Positions 37,574-46,692 of a DNA stretch of 64,000 bases are shown one piece after another; position 1 is the stretch's first letter, and every line of letters begins with the position of its first letter. The notes under the pieces were generated by a model. It worked only from the letters and a program-made list of their open reading frames with translations, was not told where the DNA came from and did no database searches. A program made the position numbers and the translations under genes. The stretch is from Acholeplasmataceae bacterium (lineage in GTDB: Bacteria; Bacillota_I; Bacilli_A; Acholeplasmatales; Acholeplasmataceae), in NCBI GenBank assembly GCA_023230825.1, contig JALNWO010000001.1, positions 62,001-126,000 on the forward strand. The letters are read 5' to 3'.

Positions 37574-38206
37574 AACGCCTTAGCCCTTATTTATAAGGGA
37601 TAATTCAAGAAAAGTGTATAACACCTTATCCTAGTAGTATGAAAGTCGTTAAAAACTTTTATAACTTATATAGATAATGTCGAAGCTTTTACTAATAAAA
37701 ATACTCAAAGTAATTTTATTAACCATATACATTTTTCATTATTATTCCTTATTTATATTACGTCACCTATTAGTAGAAATACTAATACAATAAACCTCTT
37801 TAATTGACGGGAAAAGACTGTTAAAGTCTATCTACCAAGCTATGCATTGGAAACAACATAGTGGCTGAACTAATCACTCAGGTAAGGTAATAAAGATAGA
37901 ACTGGTTTAATCCGCAGCGAAGCTCCTAGAGATACTTTCTATAAGTATACGGAGTGCGTTCAACGACTAATGAAAGGCGTGTGTTAATTATAACACTAAA
38001 CCGAGTAAAGTAGCGCCTAGTGGTAGGGTGTGTAGATTGAGAATGGGTCTACACAGTAAAACCCTTTAAAGCGAAATGGGAGGCACCTGACTGCTATTGT
38101 TAGAATAGTAAAAGGTGAAGATATAGTCTGAGCGTCTAGGGAAAGCCTAGAGTAGTAGTTATCTTAACTACGGGTATAGATTAACGAGCTATACTGAACA
38201 TAACTG
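37574..38206 (+). ncRNA. group I self-splicing intron in RNAP beta' gene (633 nt)
   Basis: Conserved group I core elements appear in order: P (AATTGACGGGAA, from 37802), Q (AATCCGCAGC, about 37909), R (GTTCAACGACTA, about 37959) and S (AAGATATAGTC, about 38119). R GACTA pairs with S TAGTC as P7. The guide sequence GTCACC at 37762-37767 pairs with exon bases GGTGAT (37568-37573), giving the required U-G pair at the 5' splice site. The intron ends with G38206, and splicing joins codon GAT to AGA, restoring the beta' reading frame. No ORF of useful length lies inside, so there is no homing endonuclease; the P1 loop is unusually long (188 bases). Confidence 0.88.
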
Positions 38207-38368
38207 AGAATGTCATTTAATGCTTTATATACCGATGAAGCAAAAGAAGAAATACGGAAATTCTTAACTGAACCTAGAGCATATTTAAATACTAATGGTG
38301 AATTAAGAATGAGTGCTTCTTTCCCCACTATTGATTTAGTACTCTATAACCTAACTTCTAGGAAGTAG
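38207..38368 (+). CDS. RNA polymerase beta' subunit N-terminal half, exon 2
   Basis: 53 codons plus stop. After splicing, the protein reads GADYDGD-RMSFNALYTDEAKEEIRK, which lines up with RpoC [25 protein letters not shown] without a gap. AYLNTNGELRMSASFPTIDLVLYNL then matches the [25 protein letters not shown] region. The protein stops soon after (total 542 residues), as in giant phages that encode beta' as two polypeptides. The C-terminal half (bridge helix, trigger loop) is not in this window. The beta gene starts 8 bases downstream. Confidence 0.82.
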   Translation, partial: RMSFNALYTDEAKEEIRKFLTEPRAYLNTNGELRMSASFPTIDLVLYNLTSRK

Positions 38369-38376
38369 AAAAAGAA

Positions 38377-41300
38377 ATGTTAATTTACGATACTTATTAT
38401 AAACGCAGAGCTTCTTTTCGATTAGGTCAGATTGCTTCTCCTAGGAAAAATCCTTTAGAGACGATGGAAATGCCTAAAGGTTCCGTTTACCATTACTTAG
38501 GTGAAAGTGCTACACAAGTAGGTCCACCTGAAGATCTCTACATCTATCGAGCAGTTAGTGATCCTATTCAAATGAATGTGGTCTCTAGTTATAGTACTGA
38601 TTTTGAATGGAGAGGTAATCCTACTGTATTAGGTAGGAATATTCAATCTGATATTGCTAAGTACTTACGACTGCATCGACGCTATCGTCGTTTCCCTGAA
38701 GTCAGTAAGATCAAAGGTACACCTCATATTCAGTTACTTATTAACTACGCTAACATTAATAAGAGTTATCGATATATCCAAAATCGATACTCTAGTTATA
38801 ATGCTTGGTATAATAAGTTTGCTAGTGTATTAAGTAATGTTAATGAAGTAGCTACTAAGACTAATAGACAACAGTTCTTAATCTTTAGTTTACCTGAATT
38901 TATTCCTAGTGCTTCGCATCTACTCATAGCAGAAGGTCAAGCTGTTATTACAGGTAACTTATTAAATAGCTTTAGCTCTAATGAAAGTAGAGTTATTTTA
39001 GAGTTGTGGAAGTGGTTAAGTGAAGCTAGAACTAATTCATTGTTTAATCTGATTAGTCCTCAGAACTACGATAAAGTCAACATCATCTTCCAGGACATGG
39101 GAGTATGGGTGGGTTATCGGTTAGATTCATTAAATAACTTTAGACTCCCTAGTAAGGAAGAATTAAAAGCTTATGAAGATGATCCTACTGGTAAAGTTGA
39201 GCCTAATACTAAAGGTATTCTACCTGACTTATTAAAACGTACTTTCTTACGTGGATTAACTACTGTTACTAAGTTTAGGAATGGGGAGTTAATTGAAGAA
39301 GAAGAAGAACAAGATGTACTTGATGATGAGTTAGATGAAGAAGAAGATATTCAAGTACTCGATAAGGATGCTTCAGGTAATGCCGTTGTCTCTAGTCTGA
39401 AAAACATTAAAAAGAGTTTAGATGAAGCTGAAGCTTCTCGTGCTGAAAAAGAAGTCTTATCTCGTATTCAATCTATCGAACGAGAGTTAGAAAAAAGAAA
39501 TGAGGCGAGTGACTTTATCAGTACTATCGATGGTATTGATTTAGAAGAGTTTAGTAATCTCATTGATGAGGATCTTAGTGCTTTAGATAAAATCAATGAG
39601 AGATTGGTTTTAAATAAAGAAGTGGTGGGTCATTCTACGGTAGGTACTGGTTTAGGTGAACTAACTGAAAGAAATAAGAACCTACCTAATACCTTTGAAG
39701 ATGGGTTAATGCGTATTGCTACAGACTATGCTGAAGCTGGTTTGTTATCTGCTACGGATTACCAACGCTTTGTTAGGCATAGTGAAGCTTATAAGTCAAT
39801 TAAGATGCCTAATGGACAGACATTAGAAGAGTATATTCAGATCGATAAGAAAGACTTAGAGATCGATTATAATAAACCCGTTCCTTCTGTTGATACTGTT
39901 AATGATCCTAGCTTGATTGGTTCTACAATGGTAGAGTTTAACCGTAAGTATAATACGGAGCTTCTCTATAAAGACATTGCTAGGATGGTTCTAAATATGC
40001 AGTTCGGTGGCGTAGCTGTCACTAACATGAATATCTACAAGCAAGAAACTGTCTTAGGTAGTAATTACGTTTATGAAGTTAGGTTAGTTCCCGTAGATGG
40101 AGAGCCTGGTACGGTTCGCTTTACGATTCCAGAAGTATCTAAAGACGGTACATTTAGAATCAATGGTGTGAAGTATCGGTTTAGAACTCAGCAAGCGGCT
40201 CAATTACCTATTAAGAAAACAGCTCCGTATCAAGTAGCATTAACAAGTTACTACGGGAAGCTCTTTATTAATCGAACACAAAGAAAGGTTAATGATTACG
40301 GTAGTTGGATTACTCGCTACATTAAAATGGAAGCATTAGAAGGGACAACAGATAAGATTCGTGATGTAGAGACCTTTCCTACTTTCAAAGCTAATGTTAA
40401 GCGTCCTAGAATCTTTACTATCTTAGCTCAGACTTTTAAACAGTTCTCTGTTAAAGTAGATGCATTATCAGAAAGACTTTCTTTTGTTTTAGATGAAGAC
40501 ATCTTAAAAGAGAAAGACCCTACTACTTATAATGCTCTTGTAGATGAAGGGTTTATTCCTTGTGGTATTGTAGGTAATGATTTCTTAGTTGTTAATATTA
40601 ACAATGAATTCTTTATCAATCGAAAAGAAGGTAAAGAGGACATTGGTACTATTGAAACTATTTTAGACTTAGATATTCGAAAAGCACCTATCGAATATAT
40701 TGAAGCAGGCATTAGTGGTAAAGACATCCCTGTTGGTTTCATGTTAGGTTTAGAGATGGGTTTAGAGCAACTCATTGTCTTACTTCAACCTAGGATTCGA
40801 CGTGTTCCTAAAGGTCAGTCTGTTAAACTTGAAGATGATGAGTATCGTTTAATTTTTGAAGATGAAACATTAGTCTTTAATAAAAACGATAAGACGGCTA
40901 CTTTACTCTTAGCTGGCTTTACTAAGTTTCACCGTAGCCTACGCCTTTATACAGTTAATGATTTCAATAGTGTTGCTGCTTATATTAACGTATTAGAAGA
41001 ACATGGGATGACTTCCCGTATTGCTGCAAGTATTGATACGCTTAATAAACTCTTTATTGACCCTATCATTAGAGAGTTATTAGTAGATATGAATGAACCT
41101 ACTCATTTTAGAGGCTTGCTACTGCGTTGTGCTGAGCTATTGGTGGATGATTATGTCCCTGATGTAAAAGACCGTGTACGGGGCTATGAGAGGTTTGCAG
41201 GGGCTGTTTATAGTGAGCTAATCAAAGCTTATCGTGCTCATCAGTTTAAACCTTCTCGTTTTAAGCAACCTATTGATATGGCTCCCTTTACTGTATTCAA

Positions 41301-41634
41301 TAACATCAGTACTGATCCAGCTAAACTCTTAGTTCACGATATCAATCCAGTAGAAGACGCTAAGCAAATTGATGCTTTGTCTTATACAGGTTCAGGTGGT
41401 CGTAGTAGTCGTTCTATGACTAAAGAGACGCGTCTTTATACTGATAAGGATCAAGGTCTAGTTTCTGAATCTACGGTTGATTCTGCTAAAGTAGCTATTA
41501 ATAACTACAGTTCAGCAAAGCCTAAGTTAACTAGTGTACGTGGTACTTATGAGCAATTCAATTTAGAAGAAGATGGTGTAGGTAGCTTAATTAGTACTGC
41601 TGCCTCATTATCTCCTTACGTGCTGTACGATGAT
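38377..41634 (+). CDS. RNA polymerase beta subunit, exon 1
   Basis: 1086 codons of an RpoB-like subunit. GTFRINGVKYRFRTQQAAQLP matches the RpoB FIINGTERVIVSQL region; TGSGGRSSRSMTKETRLYTDKDQGLVS followed by ESTVDSAKVAI matches GPGGLTRERAGFEVRDVH and ETPEGPNIGLI; the exon ends in SLSPYVLYDD, equal to SLIPFLEHDD. An acidic insertion with long Glu/Asp runs at about residues 306-335 has no RpoB counterpart. The frame continues only three bases to TAA at 41635-41637; the intron starts at 41635. With exon 2 the protein is 1463 residues. Start: ATG just 8 bases after the beta' stop, with a weak AAAAAGAA site. Confidence 0.82.
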
Positions 41635-42004
41635 TAACAATTAAATAATATTTGTATATTGTTTAACTAGTCCACTTAGTTAGTAATAACTAATGTGAAT
41701 GCTTCTTAATTGCTGGGAAAGGCTTAGAGCTAAAGTAACCACTGCGAGACGAAAGTCAAAGCCAAGGTTTGAAAATACTTTAGATTGCTCAATCAGCAGC
41801 GGAGATTCTACGTCTTATTATTTATAGTAAGATATGAATAGCGTTCAACGATCAATCCCTTATCAGGATGTAGGTCACAAGTGTGATCCAAACAGAAGCC
41901 TTCCTAATCACTAGGAAGAAGATATGATCTAGACATCTAGGGAAAGCCTAGAGCTGCAAGTAAAGTTGCGGGTTAGTCCTAACGAGACTAATTGAATACA
42001 ATCG
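41635..42004 (+). ncRNA. group I self-splicing intron in RNAP beta gene (370 nt)
   Basis: Core elements in order: P (TTAATTGCTGGGAA, about 41706), Q (AATCAGCAGC, about 41791), R (GTTCAACGATCA, about 41842), S (AAGATATGATC, about 41919). P7 is GATCA with TGATC; relative to the beta' intron both strands changed together, which supports the fold. The P4 partners GCTG and CAGC also changed together. Proposed guide GTAAT (41683-41687) pairs with the exon end ATGAT with one G-A mismatch and the U-G pair, extended by TAAC/GTTA. The intron ends at G42004; splicing joins GAT to GGA in frame. A block TCTAGGGAAAGCCTAGAG is shared with the other intron. No ORF inside. Confidence 0.85.
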
Positions 42005-43138
42005 GGAAAAAGGGTCTCCTTTATCGGGGTCCAGCACGGTCATGGAATTGCATGTACAGGGTATACTGCTCCTGTAGTTAGGACAGGTAAAGAAGCTAGC
42101 TTAGCTCAACAAACTAGTGAAGTGTTTGCTAAAGCTGCTGAACAAGACGGTGAAGTTATCTCTGTTAAACCAGAAGGTATTATTGTTCGCTACGCAGATG
42201 GTAGTGAAGAAGGCTATCCTTGTGGGAAAGTCTTTGGTAATAGTGCTTCATTATCTTTTCCTTTTAACATTGTAAGTAATGTTAGTAAAGGAGAGGTATT
42301 TAAAGCAGGAGATATTCTCACGTATAATACGGAGTTCTTCACTAAAGATACATTAGCTAGAAATACTGTTGTCTGGAAGAATGCTGTGCAAGTAAACGTA
42401 GCTTTAGTTGAAGTACCTTCTACTTATGAAGATGCTTCAGCCATTACTCAACGCTTAGCTAGTAAACTTACTTCTAAGATCTCAGAACCTATTAACATCA
42501 CTGTTCGGTTTAACCAAGCTATTCATGACTTAGTTAAAGTAGGTGATAAAGTTAAAGCTGATGACCATCTTTGTGTTATTGAAGATGAAGTTACAGCAGG
42601 TAGTGATCTTTTCGATCAGGACTCCTTAGATAACTTACGCATTCTGCGCTCTCAAACACCTCGTGCTAAAGTCGATGGTGTTGTAGATAAGATCGAGGTC
42701 TTCTATAATGGCGAGCTTGAGGAGATGTCAGAATCATTAGCTGAAGTAGCGATGGCTGCTGATAAACGTTTAGCTAAAGAGTTATCTTCAGTAGGTAAGA
42801 AGCCCATGACAGGTTCTACCTTAGGAGAGAGCTATCGTATTGAGGGTAATGTTTTACAGTTAGATGAACTTGTTATTCGTGTTCATGTTACTGAAGACAA
42901 AGGGATGGGTAATGGTGATAAAGCCGTATTTGCTAACCAGTTAAAAACTATTATCTCTGAAGTATTACCTGATCCTGTTCAAACAGAATCTGGCGTAGAG
43001 GTAGATGCTTTATTTGGTATTAAGTCAGTCGGTAACCGTATCGTTAACTCACCTTACGATATTGGTATTGATGCTAGACTCATGACTAAAGCAACTGAGC
43101 GAGCTATTGCTGCTTATACCACTCCTATTAAAGGTTGA
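42005..43138 (+). CDS. RNA polymerase beta subunit, exon 2
   Basis: 377 codons plus stop. Spliced sequence YDD-GKRVSFIGVQHGHGIA matches RpoB HDD-ANRALMGANMQRQAVP. TAPVVRTGKEASLAQQTSEVF then matches PLVGTGMERAVAVDSG; VPSTYEDASAI matches GYNFEDSILV with the Glu-Asp pair kept; and VTEDKGMGNGDKAVFANQL matches GDKMAGRHGNKGVISKI. It ends at LFGIKSVGNRIVNSP, the NPLGVPSRMNIGQ region, so the usual final ~200 residues of beta are missing (see 17926-18591). An internal GTG at 42122 would drop conserved residues, so translation from it is unlikely. A terminator follows. Confidence 0.82.
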   Translation, partial: GKRVSFIGVQHGHGIACTGYTAPVVRTGKEASLAQQTSEVFAKAAEQDGEVISVKPEGIIVRYADGSEEGYPCGKVFGNSASLSFPFNIVSNVSKGEVFKAGDILTYNTEFFTKDTLARNTVVWKNAVQVNVALVEVPSTYEDASAITQRLASKLTSKISEPINITVRFNQAIHDLVKVGDKVKADDHLCVIEDEVTAGSDLFDQDSLDNLRILRSQTPRAKVDGVVDKIEVFYNGELEEMSESLAEVAMAADKRLAKELSSVGKKPMTGSTLGESYRIEGNVLQLDELVIRVHVTEDKGMGNGDKAVFANQLKTIISEVLPDPVQTESGVEVDALFGIKSVGNRIVNSPYDIGIDARLMTKATERAIAAYTTPIKG

Positions 43139-43151
43139 TATTAATTATAGT

Positions 43152-43195
43152 AGAAAGAGGTTCCTTTTATCAGGAGTCTCTTTCTTTTTTTTTTA
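43152..43195 (+). terminator. intrinsic terminator after RNAP beta
   Basis: AGAAAGAGGTTCC pairs with GGAGTCTCTTTCT around TTTTATCA, followed by a run of T. Confidence 0.8.
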
Positions 43196-43279
43196 AGCCT
43201 TTAGAGGGTTTAGGTTAAATAAGTCTTTTAAACCTATGAGATAATATAAACAGTCCCTTAGCTTAAGGATATTTTTAAA

Positions 43280-43492
43280 ATGAAGAAAGTAGATAGAGAA
43301 CACACCACTCTCCAAACATTATCAACAGCTGTTGAATTTGGATTAGGTGTAGCTCAAGAAGTTTTAACAGGTAGTGACTTAGGTTCTTTCTTAAGTAAGA
43401 ATGGTCGCACTAACCTAGCCCAACAAATGTTAACTGATATTCAAACTAAATTTAATAAAGAATTAGGAGCTGCTCAATATGCTAAGCGATAA
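43280..43492 (+). CDS. hypothetical protein (70 aa)
   Basis: A 70-residue helical protein with AAGGA upstream; basic N-terminus and a Gln/Ala-rich C-terminus. Its 3' end overlaps the 490-aa gene by 14 bases, indicating coupled translation. Together with the following structural genes it heads a unit ending at 46529. Function unknown. Confidence 0.6.
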   Translation: MKKVDREHTTLQTLSTAVEFGLGVAQEVLTGSDLGSFLSKNGRTNLAQQMLTDIQTKFNKELGAAQYAKR

Positions 43493-44951
43493 AATTGTTA
43501 AAGCTAGTATTCCACTTACAGCTCTTTGGACTGAAAATGATTTAGTAGCCACTGCATACGAAGGCTCTCCATTAGCTTTACTAATTCATCATCAATTAGA
43601 AAAGAATATTCAAAGTAATGTTTTTTATGCTTCAAATAAAGACTTTGGTAATTCTGATTTAGAAACTCGTTTAACGACTATTGCTAATAATCTAGCTAAC
43701 ATCGGTTCTCTCAATGGTGTTGAGTCTGTAACGGGTATTGATACTAACCAAGTCTTAGATACGCATATTAGTGCTGCTGCTGGTAAGATTAAACAACATA
43801 TCAGTATTATTAAAAACGTCGTTAAACCTGCTGTTATGGATTTAATTGAACGTATTAATGCTGCTTTAAAATCCGTTACTAATGAATCGATCTTAGATGT
43901 AGAGATTATTCAGTTTGAAGTCCCTAAGAGTTTTTCTAATAACTTCTTTGTAGCACCTCTTGGTAAGTACCAAGATAAGGATAATGCAATTCCTTATAAG
44001 TTAGTTGGTTTACCTAATTTAGACTGGACTACTTTAGTTGAGAAATTAGCGATTGGTGATTCTGAAGTTGATGACGAAAACTTAAGCTTTATTCTGTCTG
44101 CTGGTAAAGAAAACATCCAGCAACTATTTGATTCTGTTTTTGGTAATGGACAATCTCCAGTTAAAACTAATAAGAATATTGGTGATTTCTTAAAAGATAG
44201 TAAGTTTAACACCCAATACAACTTAGCGATGTATCTGTGGGCTAATAACTTTTTTGATAATCCAGTAGAAGGCACTAATGCTACCTTAATTGATTACAAT
44301 AATCAATTAGCAGCTATTCGTGAAATGGCAGGTGCTAATTTACAGCGATTAGTACAAGTACATCAAAGTAACTTAGAAAGTAAAGTCTTAGTTAAAAGCT
44401 TTGGTGATGGTTATGTTGAAGTCTATTCCAACGTATATGAAGACTTTTTAGAAAATGGTGGAGTGCCAGAAGCATTACTGGGTCTGATCTACTCTGATAG
44501 CAAGTCTTATACGTACGATAATATCATTGCTCGTACTGCTGAATTAGAGCGTATTTGGAATACTCAAGTCGGTAGTCTTAAGCTCAATGAAAAAGCTCGT
44601 CGGGCTAACTTTATTTATCGTATTGCTCTAGCTTCGTTTCATGAACAGATGTTAGAGGAGCAAGACGGACAAGCAGGACTGGATAATAACATCCTCTCTA
44701 TTTTAGAGAAAGCACGTAATATTCTAGACGCTCTTCGTCCTGAAGAACTCAATAATATCACTGAAGTCTCTTTACTGTTAGAGTGTAGAGCGCGTTTTCC
44801 TAACACGGCTTCTGAGCAATTCTTACGAGATATTGTTGATGTAGTGGCTGATTGTCCTGATACTGATGTAGAAGAAGCTGCTGCTGTAGCTACTCTGCGT
44901 TATATTACGACTTGGATCTCAAACCAACTCTCAGTTAAATACGCACGTTAA
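43479..44951 (+). CDS. virion structural protein (490 aa)
   Basis: A 490-residue soluble helical protein. It contains LDWTTLVEKLAIGDSE near residue 185 and a long helical C-terminal half. It precedes another structural candidate and the prohead protease by tens of bases, so it is probably a head protein, scaffold component or internal head protein processed by that protease. No recognised family. Confidence 0.6.
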   Translation: MLSDKIVKASIPLTALWTENDLVATAYEGSPLALLIHHQLEKNIQSNVFYASNKDFGNSDLETRLTTIANNLANIGSLNGVESVTGIDTNQVLDTHISAAAGKIKQHISIIKNVVKPAVMDLIERINAALKSVTNESILDVEIIQFEVPKSFSNNFFVAPLGKYQDKDNAIPYKLVGLPNLDWTTLVEKLAIGDSEVDDENLSFILSAGKENIQQLFDSVFGNGQSPVKTNKNIGDFLKDSKFNTQYNLAMYLWANNFFDNPVEGTNATLIDYNNQLAAIREMAGANLQRLVQVHQSNLESKVLVKSFGDGYVEVYSNVYEDFLENGGVPEALLGLIYSDSKSYTYDNIIARTAELERIWNTQVGSLKLNEKARRANFIYRIALASFHEQMLEEQDGQAGLDNNILSILEKARNILDALRPEELNNITEVSLLLECRARFPNTASEQFLRDIVDVVADCPDTDVEEAAAVATLRYITTWISNQLSVKYAR

Positions 44952-44965
44952 TAAAAAAGCTAATT

Positions 44966-45688
44966 ATGGATATTTCTACTTTAAAAAGAGATCCAGCATT
45001 AGTAACCAGTAAACTCATCAGTAGTGGCGATCAATACTTAGCCAAAGAAAGAATTAAGATCATGATTCCTGCTTTCTATGAAGCAAAGCAATTAATGACT
45101 TATGGTACAGAAACGTACTTTCTTGGTTTTTATTGTATCATCACTGCTGATGGTCATTATGCTATTGACATTGCTCCGACTATGATTCAAACTGAACCTA
45201 GTCAAATCACCCGTGTAGATATTGATGATATGGAATATATTGTCATGATCTATGATAAAGGTGATGCAGTTATTGCTAATGATAACGTTGTAAAAAACGA
45301 AGCTATTGGTTACGCTGTCTTTAACGAGATTCTCTCTAAAGGGTTATTCCCTTGGTGGATGACTTATGAAGATGCTGCTAAAGTATTTTCTAAAATGCGA
45401 GAATTCACAGGCTCTTCTGTAGGCGATAACCGAGTACTTTATGAAGTTATTATCTCTACATTAGCGCGAGATCCTGATAATAAATCATTACAATATCGAC
45501 AAGGCTTTAGTAATAAAGCAGAACTAATTTCTAGACCTCCTTCTTGGGCACCGTTACGAAGCGTTCAGTACTCAGCTACTAACACCGTAGCTAAAATATC
45601 AGGTAGTTATTTTGAGGAAGGTGTTATTAGTGCTATTAATGACCCTACTGATCGAATCGAGCGTGGTGAGAAAATCCTAAGACTTTAA
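44966..45688 (+). CDS. virion structural protein (240 aa)
   Basis: A 240-residue protein with a beta-rich first half (TYFLGFYCIITADGHYAIDIAP) and a helical second half ending in a Lys/Arg-rich tail. 14 bases after the previous gene and 19 before the protease. This pattern is common in head-assembly operons of large phages, but I do not recognise the family. Confidence 0.55.
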   Translation: MDISTLKRDPALVTSKLISSGDQYLAKERIKIMIPAFYEAKQLMTYGTETYFLGFYCIITADGHYAIDIAPTMIQTEPSQITRVDIDDMEYIVMIYDKGDAVIANDNVVKNEAIGYAVFNEILSKGLFPWWMTYEDAAKVFSKMREFTGSSVGDNRVLYEVIISTLARDPDNKSLQYRQGFSNKAELISRPPSWAPLRSVQYSATNTVAKISGSYFEEGVISAINDPTDRIERGEKILRL

Positions 45689-45707
45689 CTAAGAGAAAAA
45701 AATAAAC

Positions 45708-46523
45708 ATGCTTAATTCGATTGTGTTTGAATGCACAGCTATGAGAGGGCTAAATAAGAAAGGCATTATTCCAGCAATGGATGAGTACGGCTATAGAAAA
45801 GTCGTACTCGGTGCTTTAAATGTATTTAGTCGTAAAGGTGAATACTACGCTTTAGAAGGTGCTGAAGATCTATTTAAGAATAGTTCTATCTTCATGAGGA
45901 AAGTAGAAGGCGAAGCATTACGAGGAGAGTTAGGTCATCCTATTCCTACTCCTGGTATGTCTGAGGAACAATTCTCTATTCGTATTCGTCAGGTCATTGA
46001 ACCTCGTATCTGTTTACATATTCGTCGTGTCTGGTTAGATCACACTAATGTAAAAGACGATATGGGTAGGACTGTCATTGCTATTATGGGTGAAGTCGCT
46101 CCTAGTGGTGAATTGGGTCATATCCTAGAGAAAGCGTTTAATAATCCTTATGAGAACGTGGCTTTCTCTATTCGTTGTTTCTCTGATGTAGACCGCTCCT
46201 TTGGCGGAGCTGTTACTCGTAAGATGCGAGAGATTGTGACTTGGGATTATGTATCTGAACCTGGAATTAAAGTAGCAGATAAATATTACAGTCCTTCTCT
46301 AGAAAATAACGATATTATCCTACCTAAAAAGCAAGAGATTTTAAGAGCTGATACAGTAGATAACCTGATCAATCGAAAATACTCTAGAAGTTTCTTAAGG
46401 AAAGTAAGTGAAAATAAAGATCTTACTTATTCTGAAGAATCTGTATTTTTAACAACTGATGAGTTATTTACTAGCTTAGGTTGGAATAATGTAGAGAAAC
46501 CACCCGCTTTCCATAATTGGTAA
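45708..46523 (+). CDS. prohead protease (T4 gp21-like)
   Basis: A 271-residue serine protease of the phage capsid-maturation type, which removes scaffold and trims head proteins after prohead assembly. EGEALRGELGHPIPTPGM (about residues 68-85) holds the likely catalytic His in GELGHP. ENVAFSIRCFSD (about 146-157) holds the likely nucleophile Ser. GEVAPSGELGHILEKAF lies between. The C-terminal 80 residues are more variable, perhaps the part released on activation. It ends the unit with two structural genes upstream. Confidence 0.75.
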   Translation: MLNSIVFECTAMRGLNKKGIIPAMDEYGYRKVVLGALNVFSRKGEYYALEGAEDLFKNSSIFMRKVEGEALRGELGHPIPTPGMSEEQFSIRIRQVIEPRICLHIRRVWLDHTNVKDDMGRTVIAIMGEVAPSGELGHILEKAFNNPYENVAFSIRCFSDVDRSFGGAVTRKMREIVTWDYVSEPGIKVADKYYSPSLENNDIILPKKQEILRADTVDNLINRKYSRSFLRKVSENKDLTYSEESVFLTTDELFTSLGWNNVEKPPAFHNW

Positions 46524-46528
46524 TTTAA

Positions 46529-46580
46529 CAGCATAAATGGGAGTCTTAAATGACTCCTATTTATGACGTCTTTTTTTTAT
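46529..46580 (+). terminator. intrinsic terminator, GCATAAATA family
   Basis: AGCATAAATGGGAGTC pairs with GACTCCTATTTATG, followed by ACGTCTTTTTTTT. The 112 bases up to the next minus-strand stop hold no gene I can see. Confidence 0.75.
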
Positions 46581-46692
46581 ATCTTAACTAGAATTAACGC
46601 TTAAGTAAAAAGGATGGTCTTTTCCCTTACGATGCTTTAGATGTATGGTGTCGTAATAGAGAGTCTTATTGACTTCCTAATACATTGGTTTT

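Noticed and set aside
37574-37603. Continuation of beta' past the DGD motif (NALALIYKG)
   Set aside because: It lies inside the intron; these residues do not match RpoC, while exon 2 does.
37574-42004. A homing endonuclease in either intron
   Set aside because: No ORF of useful length and no LAGLIDADG, HNH or GIY-YIG motif.
42122-43138. A free-standing gene from GTG 42122
   Set aside because: The upstream in-frame sequence from 42005 holds conserved RpoB residues (KRVSFIGVQHGHG), so it is exon 2 of beta.
43479-44951. Major capsid protein
   Set aside because: Close to the prohead protease, but the helical composition and lack of a HK97-type pattern give no support.
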